This document shows positions 1 to 7,283 of a stretch of 35,647 nucleotides of DNA, piece after piece; the first letter of the stretch is position 1, and each line of letters starts with the position of its first letter. Where the stretch lies: assembly GCA_026416535.1 (NCBI GenBank), contig JAOAFA010000107.1:1-35647 (forward strand), in the 5' to 3' direction. Under the pieces are notes generated by a model. That model was not told the DNA's origin. It ran no database searches and saw only the letters and a program-made list of their open reading frames with translations. Both the position numbers and the translations under genes were made by a program. The DNA is from Deltaproteobacteria bacterium (GTDB lineage Bacteria; Myxococcota; SpSt-1050).

Positions 1-171
1 CATATACTTGATTTTGACGAGGAACTTTATGATAGAAAGATTAAGGTTGAGTTCATACAATTTATGAGACCGGAGATCAGATTTGGATCTCAAAAGGAGC
101 TAATAGAGACGATAGAAAAAGATATTCAGAAAGCACGTTCCTTATTTGGAGAATTGGATGAAAATATTTAA
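1..171 (+). CDS. ribF: Riboflavin kinase/FAD synthetase, C-terminal end (partial)
   Basis: The window opens inside a reading frame of 56 codons that ends at TAA 169-171. It reads HILDFDEELYDRK, then KVEFIQFMRPEIRF, then a helix rich in E and K ending in ARSLF. This pattern (LDFDxxLYxRxxxVEFxxxxRxExxFxSxxxLxxxIxxDxxxAR) is the C-terminal end of the flavokinase domain of bifunctional RibF, which phosphorylates riboflavin to FMN and adenylates FMN to FAD in the cytoplasm. The N-terminal nucleotidyltransferase half lies outside the window. Its end overlaps the start of the following yihY-like gene by 14 nt, so the two are probably co-transcribed and translationally coupled. Confidence is high for the family; only the tail is visible. 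Confidence 0.85.
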   Translation, partial: HILDFDEELYDRKIKVEFIQFMRPEIRFGSQKELIETIEKDIQKARSLFGELDENI

Positions 172-1021
172 AGAATTCATTGATGGGATTAAACTTCTTT
201 ATAGGTCAATAGTGGATCTCATAAAAGATAATGGGATGATATATGCGGCTGCTACGTCCTTCTACTTTATTCTAAGTTTCTTCCCTGTAATTTTGCTGAT
301 AGTATATGTCTCAGTGCAGACACTTGGATTTGTATATAAGGGGATAAGTATCTCTGAGATTTCTTCTCAATTGTTTAAATACATAAAGGAGGTGTTGCCT
401 TTTTTACCGGACAGCATGGTAAAAGAGCTTTCGAGAATAATAAAGAGCTCAAGAGGCGTTGGGATAGCAGGGTTGATCGCTCTAATGTTATCCTCTACGG
501 CGGTTGCGGAGTCTTTGATACAGGCGGCAAGGACCATCTTTAATGTGCAAAAGGCACACTTCGTTCTGGCAAAGATACTGACAATTTCAGTGTTTATGGG
601 TGTTGGGATTCTGTTAGCACTTCTTTTGGCAGTTACATCCTTTGTTTCAAGTCTAATGATGCATAATTTTCCAGCCGTATATAAGTTTGTCTCTGTATAC
701 AAGGGAAATATATTGTTTAGTACGATCATTCCAGTAGTTTTAATATTTTTGTCATATGTTGTTATTACCTACCTTCTTGTTCCTGTGAAAAGGAGGATAG
801 GTGTAATAGCAAGGGTAGGCGTTTTTTTTACATTATTCTTTATGCTTGCAAAGATTCTTTATGGTTATTATTTGAAGAATGTAACGAAGATGACAGTATT
901 TTACGGTAGCATATCCGCTCTTGTAGTCTTGATCCTGTGGGTCTTTTATATTACAACCCTCTATCTGATATCACTTGAAATAATAAAAAATGTATTTAAG
1001 CAACAAGCTAAGGATAATTAA
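158..1021 (+). CDS. YihY/BrkB-family inner-membrane protein
   Basis: This is a 287-residue polytopic membrane protein of the YihY/BrkB (virulence factor BrkB, formerly mis-assigned RNase BN) family. A family-typical N-terminal segment (AAATSFYFILSFFPVILL) is followed by about five more hydrophobic helices, including VGIAGLIALMLSSTAVAESL and the C-terminal pair ending LVVLILWVFYITTLYLIS. The start is placed at ATG 158 because GGAG at 148-151 lies 6 nt upstream; a TTG at 146 would add four residues but has no better ribosome-binding site. The gene overlaps the end of ribF and is followed after 14 nt by the next gene. The molecular function of the family is unknown (putative transport or envelope role). 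The length is normal for the family and no defect is seen. Confidence 0.85.
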   Translation: MKIFKEFIDGIKLLYRSIVDLIKDNGMIYAAATSFYFILSFFPVILLIVYVSVQTLGFVYKGISISEISSQLFKYIKEVLPFLPDSMVKELSRIIKSSRGVGIAGLIALMLSSTAVAESLIQAARTIFNVQKAHFVLAKILTISVFMGVGILLALLLAVTSFVSSLMMHNFPAVYKFVSVYKGNILFSTIIPVVLIFLSYVVITYLLVPVKRRIGVIARVGVFFTLFFMLAKILYGYYLKNVTKMTVFYGSISALVVLILWVFYITTLYLISLEIIKNVFKQQAKDN

Positions 1022-1035
1022 TGAGGAGGTAAATT

Positions 1036-1159
1036 ATGGAAATTAATACAGAGACAAAGGTGTTGGATTTGATAATGGAATATATCCTTATCTGGAAAGT
1101 TTTCTGAAAACTATAGTGAAAAATTTGCCGTTATTTCGAACCCTATTGTAAGACAGACG
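1036..1159 (+). pseudogene. Frameshifted 5' end of the DUF438 sensor gene (DUF1858 part)
   Basis: A strong Shine-Dalgarno (GAGGAGGT, 1023-1030) stands 5 nt before ATG 1036. The frame reads MEINTETKVLDLIMEY, a classic DUF1858 start, and then hits TGA at 1105. The missing DUF1858 residues are present in other frames: PYLESFLK (from 1086) in a second frame, then YSEKFAVISNPIVRQ (from 1112) in the frame of the downstream gene. The simplest repair is removal of two bases near 1083-1085 (TATAT run) and addition of one base near 1110-1111. It is either a real pair of indels or a sequence error. As written, ribosomes loading at the good site would stop after 23 codons. Confidence 0.7.
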
Positions 1160-2449
1160 ATGGGCAGGATTGCAACACTGAAGATGGCCTCTGAGATTGC
1201 CGGTATTGATGTGAATAAATTTATCGAAGATATAAAAAATGAGATTGCTAGACATAGGGGTGAGGCTGCTAATCCGCAGGATAAAAATCAGAGGCAAATT
1301 GAGTTGAAAAATATTATAAAAGACTTGCATAGAGGAGTTCCGTTTGAAGAGGTTAAAAAAAGGTTTGATGAACTGATAAAAGACATTGATGCGTCAGAAA
1401 TCGCTGCAATAGAAGAAAGCCTCATAAGGGAGGGTATGCCTGTCTCCGAGATTCAGCGATTGTGTGATTTGCATGTAAATGTGTTTAGGGATATTTTAAA
1501 CAGTAAACCTTCTGTGAGTGTTCCTGAGAGTCATCCCCTTTATATGTATCAGAGGGAGAATAGGGAGTTGCAGAGCCTGTTACAACGAATACAGTCCCTT
1601 ATTCCTCAAGTCACAGATAAAAATCCATCTTTGATAAATGAACTGAGAGACCTGATAATAAAAATTCAGGATATCAACTTCCATTATCTGAGAAAGGAAA
1701 ACCAGTTATTCCCCTATCTGGAAAGATATGGATTTACTGGTCCCTCTCAGGTTATGTGGGGTATTCACAATGAAATCAGAAAGAAAATGAAAGAGGTATT
1801 GAAACTGATAGATGAAGATAAGATATTCGAAGCAGTAGAATCGATTCCGCGTCTGATTGTAATGCTTAGTGAGATGATCTTCAAGGAAGAGAATATTCTT
1901 TTCCCAACGGCACTGAATCTCCTTTCTGATAAAGACTGGGATGAGATAAGAAAGGGTGAGAAAGATATAGGCTTTGCTTTTATAGGAAAAAGTAATGAGG
2001 CAGAAAAATCAGATAGCAAGGTATATCAAAATAAAGAGGCAGGGGTTTTAAATCTTTCGACAGGTGTTTTGTCTCTTGAGCAACTGGATTCCATACTTAC
2101 AGCGCTGCCTGTAGATATTTCTTTTGTAGATGAGAATGATGAGGTAAGATACTACTCTGATAACAAAGATAGAATTTTTCCAAGGAGTCCCGGTGTGATT
2201 GGTAGGAAGGTACAGATGTGTCATCCTCCAAAATCGGTATATATTGTGGAAAAGATTCTTAATGCCTTTAAGAAAGGAGAGAAAGATGTTGCAGAATTCT
2301 ATGTAAAGTTAAATGGCCGAGATATACATATCAGGTATTTTGCCGTAAGAGATAAAAGTGGTAGATATTTGGGTACACTTGAGGTATCTCAAGATATAAC
2401 TGAGATAAAGAAACTGAGTAAAGAGAAGAGATTATTGGAATGGGAGTAA
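1160..2449 (+). CDS. DUF438/hemerythrin/PAS sensor protein (5' end disrupted)
   Basis: Open frame of 429 codons that continues the broken 5' part at 1036-1159. Visible domains: the end of a DUF1858 domain (residues 1-30, TMGRIATLKMASEIAGID), a DUF438 domain (about 45-115), a hemerythrin-like four-helix bundle (about 120-265) with candidate di-iron ligands H125, H175 in HYLRKEN, E180, H203 in HNEIRKKM and E244 in KEENILFP, and a C-terminal PAS domain (about 305-415, ending GTLEVSQDITEIK). Such DUF438 proteins occur in anaerobes and are thought to sense oxygen, NO or redox state; the ligand and output are unknown. ATG 1160 is only the first in-frame ATG and lies inside DUF1858 with no ribosome-binding site, so it is probably not the native start. 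It overlaps or abuts mntP downstream. Confidence 0.75.
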   Translation: MGRIATLKMASEIAGIDVNKFIEDIKNEIARHRGEAANPQDKNQRQIELKNIIKDLHRGVPFEEVKKRFDELIKDIDASEIAAIEESLIREGMPVSEIQRLCDLHVNVFRDILNSKPSVSVPESHPLYMYQRENRELQSLLQRIQSLIPQVTDKNPSLINELRDLIIKIQDINFHYLRKENQLFPYLERYGFTGPSQVMWGIHNEIRKKMKEVLKLIDEDKIFEAVESIPRLIVMLSEMIFKEENILFPTALNLLSDKDWDEIRKGEKDIGFAFIGKSNEAEKSDSKVYQNKEAGVLNLSTGVLSLEQLDSILTALPVDISFVDENDEVRYYSDNKDRIFPRSPGVIGRKVQMCHPPKSVYIVEKILNAFKKGEKDVAEFYVKLNGRDIHIRYFAVRDKSGRYLGTLEVSQDITEIKKLSKEKRLLEWE

Positions 2450-2451
2450 GT

Positions 2452-2991
2452 ATGGGTATATTATTTTCATTTTTTGCTGGTGTTGCGCTTTCAATGGACT
2501 GTTTGGCTGTAGCCTCTTGTTATGGTATTCAGTCTCCCAAAAACAGGAGGTTGATGCTCGAACTAGGTCTGTGGTTTGGTTTTTTTCAATTTGTGATGAT
2601 AATCATAGGTAATATGGTTGGGTCACTGATAATAACTATCATCTATAAATACGCTAAAATCTTGTCTGTACTAATACTTGCTGGCATTGCCATCAAGATG
2701 TTTATAGAGGGTATAAAAGGAGAAGAGAAATGCTTGGAAGCAGATAAGATGAGAATATTATATCTTGCCTTTGCAACGAGTGTAGACTCCCTTTTGGTAG
2801 GTCTCGCGTATTCTATGCTCAGACAAAATCTACTCCTGACAGCCGTCATAGTTGGAATAACGTGCTTTGTACTTACGCTGATAGGTTTTAATATAGGTAG
2901 CATACTACATAGGTTTGTTGGAAGGGTTGCTCAATTCCTGGGTTCAATGATATTATTTCTTATAGCCATTAAGTCGCTGTTTGTAGACTAA
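2452..2991 (+). CDS. mntP: Manganese efflux pump MntP family
   Basis: A small 179-residue, six-helix membrane protein of the MntP family, which exports Mn(II) and protects against manganese overload. The two conserved acidic motifs are present: SMDCLAVAS with D16 and the internal-repeat copy FATSVDSLLVG with D112; IKMFIEG ends the third helix. Starting at ATG 2452 (GGGAG at 2442-2446, 5 nt upstream) places the first aspartate at residue 16, exactly as in E. coli MntP. An ATG at 2440 overlapping the previous stop is the alternative. No yybP-ykoY manganese riboswitch is visible, because the gene is embedded in an operon 2 nt before the next gene, so control is probably at the operon level. Confidence 0.85.
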   Translation: MGILFSFFAGVALSMDCLAVASCYGIQSPKNRRLMLELGLWFGFFQFVMIIIGNMVGSLIITIIYKYAKILSVLILAGIAIKMFIEGIKGEEKCLEADKMRILYLAFATSVDSLLVGLAYSMLRQNLLLTAVIVGITCFVLTLIGFNIGSILHRFVGRVAQFLGSMILFLIAIKSLFVD

Positions 2992-2993
2992 AA

Positions 2994-3935
2994 ATGGATC
3001 GGTGGTTCGCAGATATTAAAGATATGCTTTTAAATCGAAGAGTCCACCTAATTACCGGTAAGGGTGGGGTTGGCAAGTCTGTAATTTCAATATCTCTGGC
3101 TGTTACTCTTAGAAGTAGGGCAAAAAAGGTCTTGTTCGCCCAGATGAGTCCAATAGAAGTGAATGCTGATGCAAGTGATGAGCTATTTTATAAATTAAGG
3201 AGCTCCCTTCCACGGATAGACTATATATACATAGAACCTAAGTCTGCACTTGAGGAGTATGCTACAATGGTCTTAAGATTTAAGAGACTATACAAACTAA
3301 TATTTGAGGATAAGATGGTGAGGAGTTCTTTAAGGGCTATGCCCTCCCTCTCCTTTCTCCTCCTAATAGGCAAGCTGTGGTATTATTGTACTTTGAAAGA
3401 TAAAAATAATGACTTTCTATACGATTATGTAGTAGTTGATGCTCCATCTACTGGTATGGCTATATCAATGTTGAACCTTCCCCGTATAATTAATGATGCT
3501 GCTCCGTCAGGACCACTAAGGGATAGGGCAATCGATATTGAAAACATGCTTACCGACAGAGATGCAACGGCTGTTCATATAGCTACTACCTGCGAAGAGA
3601 CCCCTGTAAATGAGGCTCTTGAGATATATAGGACACTTTCAGAGAGGCTATCTATTCAGTTCGGTGTTTTATTTGTAAATCAGTTTGAAGATATGCCAGA
3701 TGAAGATGCAGAATATGTCAAATCCAAAATTAATCTTATTCCTGAACACATGAGAAATTGTATTAGAAGAAAGCTAATTGATATTAGTTTAAGAAAACAG
3801 GAATATATTAGACTTGTCTCGAATATAGAGGAAAAAGATAGAAGGATAATTACATGTCCTGTGGTTGAAAATAATTTTGATGTGTTAAATGTTATAGAAA
3901 ATATTTCTACACATTTGAGGAGATATTGTGAATAG
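2994..3935 (+). CDS. ArsA/Get3-like ATPase, subunit 1 (signature lysine kept, switch-I Asp lost)
   Basis: A 313-residue P-loop ATPase of the ArsA/Get3 (SIMIBI) class. The deviant Walker A motif GKGGVGKS (residues 22-29) contains the signature lysine K23, and DAPSTGMAISML (149-160) matches the switch-II region DxxPTGHTLRLL. The switch-I segment, usually DPAH-like, reads QMSPIEV; the catalytic aspartate position is S52. A hydrophobic helical insert (about 90-135, FKRLYKLIF and LSFLLLIGKLWYY) resembles the client-binding subdomain of Get3. No CxxC zinc motif is present. It overlaps the second ArsA-like gene by 8 nt, which argues for a heteromeric complex. The client is unknown; nothing nearby suggests arsenite transport. 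The precedent is the Get3-like pair BagA/BagB of mycobacteria. Confidence 0.8.
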   Translation: MDRWFADIKDMLLNRRVHLITGKGGVGKSVISISLAVTLRSRAKKVLFAQMSPIEVNADASDELFYKLRSSLPRIDYIYIEPKSALEEYATMVLRFKRLYKLIFEDKMVRSSLRAMPSLSFLLLIGKLWYYCTLKDKNNDFLYDYVVVDAPSTGMAISMLNLPRIINDAAPSGPLRDRAIDIENMLTDRDATAVHIATTCEETPVNEALEIYRTLSERLSIQFGVLFVNQFEDMPDEDAEYVKSKINLIPEHMRNCIRRKLIDISLRKQEYIRLVSNIEEKDRRIITCPVVENNFDVLNVIENISTHLRRYCE

Positions 3936-5055
3936 TGAGATAAATAGTATAGTAGCGAATAGGACGCTTATACAGACACTCGGTTCTGGAGGAGTTGGAA
4001 AGACAACACTTTCTGTGGTCCTAGGTATAGCCGCATCAAGGCTCGGTAAAAAGACGCTGGTCGTTACAATTGATCCATCAAAGAGACTGATGGATACATT
4101 ACACATAAAAGGAGAACAGGATATCGTATACGTAAAAGAGCTTAATATACATGCAATGATGATAGATGTGGCTAGATCATGGGAAATAATCCTAAAACAA
4201 TATGCCTCTCCTAGAACTTTTGATAAGATAGTTAAAAACAGATTCAATAAATATCTGAGAGATTATTTGCCTGGATTTGACGAATATATTGTTTCCGAGA
4301 TGATATACTATATGATGAATGTAGAGAACTACGACATAATAATAGTGGATTCACCACCATCGGTTTATGCAATTTCATATCTTGAAGCCTCGAATCGTGT
4401 ATTAGATGTTCTCTCAAATGATTTTCTACTTTCCCTAATCCCATATATCGATATTAGTAGCACTCCAATAAAGTTTATAATGAAAAAAGAGATATTCATA
4501 CTTAAAAATATTGCAAAGTTTACTGGTATGGAGATGTTAACAGAGCTAATAAAATTTATTAATGACCTATCGCCTCTTCTTCAGGGTTTTAAACAGAGAG
4601 CAGACTTTATAAAACGATTTTATAGTTCCAAAAGATGTGGGTTTTTTATTGTTACACTTCCAAATGATGTTTCTTTCCGAAGTGTGGAGATTCTGATGGA
4701 ATATTTGAGTAATCACAGGTACCAGGTTGATGGGATATTTATAAACAGGTTGTGTTCATTTTGTGGAGCACCTATAATTTGTATGGCACAGAGTGACAAT
4801 ACGGAATCACCATATTTAGTTGTCGCAGATATAAAAGATGCTAAACTTCAGGAATTGATTCAGAGATATTTTGTTGGGAACATAAGTTTAAGGAAGGAGA
4901 TAATAAAAAATGTTGAGCAGTTTTTGGCACAATACAAAAATAAAGTTAATATATTTGCAGTTCCTGAAATGGCGGGATATATAAAATCTACCTCGGATAT
5001 CATTGAATTACTAGAAGGGATAAGGACTTTCCAAAGATATGATGATCATATATGA
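3928..5055 (+). CDS. ArsA/Get3-like ATPase, subunit 2 (switch-I Asp kept, signature lysine lost)
   Basis: The second ArsA/Get3-like ATPase has 375 residues. It starts at GTG 3928, with TGAGGAGA at 3915-3922 acting as ribosome-binding site inside the end of subunit 1. Walker A reads GSGGVGKTT (19-27): serine 20 replaces the signature lysine that normally reaches into the partner's active site. Switch I is intact (VTIDPSKRLMDTL, D49), and switch II is DSPPSVYAISYLE (D141). A long helical insert (about 165-235) could be the client-binding domain. CSFC (C276, C279) directly follows FINRL, where Get3 carries its zinc CxxC; a further C285 follows. The stop overlaps waaA by 17 nt. With subunit 1 it could form a chaperone or targeting ATPase for membrane proteins; substrate unknown. 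Confidence 0.8.
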   Translation: MNSEINSIVANRTLIQTLGSGGVGKTTLSVVLGIAASRLGKKTLVVTIDPSKRLMDTLHIKGEQDIVYVKELNIHAMMIDVARSWEIILKQYASPRTFDKIVKNRFNKYLRDYLPGFDEYIVSEMIYYMMNVENYDIIIVDSPPSVYAISYLEASNRVLDVLSNDFLLSLIPYIDISSTPIKFIMKKEIFILKNIAKFTGMEMLTELIKFINDLSPLLQGFKQRADFIKRFYSSKRCGFFIVTLPNDVSFRSVEILMEYLSNHRYQVDGIFINRLCSFCGAPIICMAQSDNTESPYLVVADIKDAKLQELIQRYFVGNISLRKEIIKNVEQFLAQYKNKVNIFAVPEMAGYIKSTSDIIELLEGIRTFQRYDDHI

Positions 5056-6301
5056 AACACTTTTTACAATTCTGTTCATTATATTATTCCCGGCATTGTT
5101 TCTTTTTCCAAGGATTCGAAATACCATCTTTGATAGACTGTACATATTTAAGAAGGAAAAGGGGACCATTTCTTCAATATGGTTCCATGGGGCATCGGCA
5201 GGAGATATATTATCTATAAAACCTGTTATTGAGTTTTTTTATAATAGATATAAGAGAGACTATGGCATACTCATAAGCTCCAACACAGAAAGTGGAAGAG
5301 ACATAGTTAGGAAGTTTTTCCCAAGTGATATCAAATTTGCATATCTCCCATTTGACTTGTCTTTCTCAATAAATCGTTTTTTAGAAGCTTATAAACCGGT
5401 TGTTTTATTTGTTGAGGCATCTGAATTTTGGCCTATTTTAGTGCACAGGCTTAGTAAAAACGGCATAAAAATCATTCTAATAAATGGAAATATAAAGAAG
5501 GAAAGTCTCTTATTCTACAAGATACTAGCTTATCTGACATCTAATATGTTTGGTAAGTATACGATGATGATAGTAAGGAATGAGGAATCGGCTAATATGG
5601 CAAGGCTGCTAGGTGTAGATGAAAAAAAGATTCTTGTGTGTACTAATACAAAATATAAAAGCGTTATAGATATGCAAAGGAAGGATATCCACCAGAATTT
5701 GAGATTGAGGTTTCAAAATATAGGGAGAGTTGTAGTATTTGGTTCTATACATTATGAGGAAGAGGATGATGTGATTTACGTGGTTGAAAGACTTGTATCT
5801 GAGTTTGATGATATAAAGATCATTGTAGCACCGCGGCATTTGGAGCGAAAGGAACATATGAGAAAAAAGCTTAGGATGATAAATACGCCTAGAGAGATTA
5901 TTGTCTCTTATTTTACAGATGAACATAGTGATTTTGATATAATGATAGTTGATACTATTGGGGACCTTTTTTATCTATATTCCTTTGCAAGTGTTGCATT
6001 TGTAGGGGGTTCGCTGTGTGATCGAGGTGGTCACAATGTCCTTGAACCAGCGGCATGGGGAGTGCCAGTCTTGACTGGAAGGAATGTGAGGAACTATGAA
6101 GACATTGTGAAGACCCTGCTAGGATTTGGATTGATCTTGGTTAATAATAGAGAGGAGTTATTTGCTACTATGTCAGAGATACTGAGAAATGATTTACATA
6201 GAAAGAGGTTATCGGATTTAATTAGTTCAAAGGTATTGGAATTGGAGAAAGAGTTTTCAAAGGTTGAGTCTATTTTAGAACAGGTATCGTCTATTTCGTG
6301 A
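5039..6301 (+). CDS. waaA: 3-deoxy-D-manno-octulosonic acid (Kdo) transferase
   Basis: 420 residues, membrane-anchored GT-B glycosyltransferase that adds Kdo from CMP-Kdo to lipid IVA, the first inner-core step. An N-terminal hydrophobic anchor (4-24) precedes WFHGASAGD (48-56), then SSNTESGR, LPFDLSFSINRFL and VEASEFWP, and in the C-terminal half GGSLCDRGGHNVLEPAAWGVP, the family hallmark split here by context. The residue at the catalytic-base position is D56, whereas the family motif is (A/S)(S/V)xGE with glutamate. The start ATG 5039 overlaps the ArsA-like gene by 17 nt, with AAGG upstream. The gene is followed after 3 nt by a heptosyltransferase-like gene, consistent with a core-lipopolysaccharide operon. 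Whether it is mono- or multifunctional cannot be told from sequence. Confidence 0.9.
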   Translation: MMIIYETLFTILFIILFPALFLFPRIRNTIFDRLYIFKKEKGTISSIWFHGASAGDILSIKPVIEFFYNRYKRDYGILISSNTESGRDIVRKFFPSDIKFAYLPFDLSFSINRFLEAYKPVVLFVEASEFWPILVHRLSKNGIKIILINGNIKKESLLFYKILAYLTSNMFGKYTMMIVRNEESANMARLLGVDEKKILVCTNTKYKSVIDMQRKDIHQNLRLRFQNIGRVVVFGSIHYEEEDDVIYVVERLVSEFDDIKIIVAPRHLERKEHMRKKLRMINTPREIIVSYFTDEHSDFDIMIVDTIGDLFYLYSFASVAFVGGSLCDRGGHNVLEPAAWGVPVLTGRNVRNYEDIVKTLLGFGLILVNNREELFATMSEILRNDLHRKRLSDLISSKVLELEKEFSKVESILEQVSSIS

Positions 6302-6304
6302 TCT

Positions 6305-7252
6305 ATGAAAATACTTATTATTAGATATAGTTCTCTTGGAGATGTAGTAATTGCCACTTCTGTAATTAAAGCCATTTATGACAGATTCAAGCCAGTATTA
6401 ATAGATTTCCTAACAGATTGTAAGTATATCCCAATATTTTCATCTAACCCCTTTATAAATAGGGTAATAGGTTTTGATAGGAGTGCAGATAGGATAGCAG
6501 AATTTTTAAGATTGAAAAGAGAGGTTGACCACTACGATTTGACATTAGACCTTCAGGGTAAGGTGTTTTCTGCTCTAATCGGGAGGATATCCTCTCCAAA
6601 AGGCTATTTGAGATTTAGCAAAAGAATGTTTTGGAAGAACTATGAGTTAGAACATATCTTGGATCAATACGCAAGATTCCTAAAAGTAATAGGAGTAGAA
6701 CTCATTGAGAAGAGATATTTTCTGTTTTATTCAAGAAGAAAAGGGGATAAGGTGATAGGGATAAATATTGAAGGTGGGCACATTTCTAAGAGGCTTAGCA
6801 TGGGGCAGTTGTTTAAAATAACCGAACATGTCACGGCACTGGGATTTAAGGTAGTATTAATCGGGTCACATATAAGTGCTCAGCTTGCAAGAGATATAAT
6901 GTGTAGATACAAAAATGTCTTGGATACCACATCAGCAGATATAAAGGGCCTTATAGAGACAATATCGGGATTGAATGTGCTGATAACACCTGATTCAGGC
7001 CCCCTTCATATTGCCTCAGCTCTTAGAGTCCCGACGGTTGCTATATTTGGTTCTACACCTAGTAGTAGATGGTTGCCAAAAGATGGGCATTTCTCACTCA
7101 TTGCTTCTGATTATGATTGTTCACCGTGTTCTGATTATGGGACATCAATTTGTAGTAGTATGAAAAGTTTTGGTTGTATAAGGGGCATATCTGCTGATAT
7201 AATAACAAGTGAGGCATTGAGACTTTATGAGTCGTATAAAGAAGAAGATTGA
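6305..7252 (+). CDS. Glycosyltransferase family 9 (ADP-heptose:LPS heptosyltransferase-like)
   Basis: 315 residues. The N-terminus MKILIIRYSSLGDVVIATSV and the C-terminal donor-binding motif TPDSGPLHIASALRVPTVAIFG (interrupted here only by citation) are characteristic of the WaaC/WaaF/RfaQ family, which transfers heptose from ADP-heptose to the Kdo-containing inner core on the cytoplasmic face. DLQGKVFSALIG in the N-terminal half is also typical. The cysteine-rich tail DCSPCSDYGTSICSSMKSFGC matches the CxxC...C pattern often seen near the C-terminus of WaaF-type proteins. It starts 3 nt after waaA and overlaps the possible long form of lpxK. Which heptose is added, or whether another ADP-sugar is used, cannot be decided. 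Confidence 0.85.
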   Translation: MKILIIRYSSLGDVVIATSVIKAIYDRFKPVLIDFLTDCKYIPIFSSNPFINRVIGFDRSADRIAEFLRLKREVDHYDLTLDLQGKVFSALIGRISSPKGYLRFSKRMFWKNYELEHILDQYARFLKVIGVELIEKRYFLFYSRRKGDKVIGINIEGGHISKRLSMGQLFKITEHVTALGFKVVLIGSHISAQLARDIMCRYKNVLDTTSADIKGLIETISGLNVLITPDSGPLHIASALRVPTVAIFGSTPSSRWLPKDGHFSLIASDYDCSPCSDYGTSICSSMKSFGCIRGISADIITSEALRLYESYKEED

Positions 7253-7283
7253 GGATCTCCATTTTACTAATTCTAAGGATAAT

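Noticed and set aside
367-729. Minus-strand frame of 120 codons inside yihY
   Set aside because: Antisense shadow of a clear membrane-protein gene; no domain, no promoter.
2994-5055. Arsenite-pump (ArsA) role for the ATPase pair
   Set aside because: No arsB, arsR, arsC or arsD nearby and no arsenite-binding cysteine set like that of ArsA; the Get3-like reading fits better.
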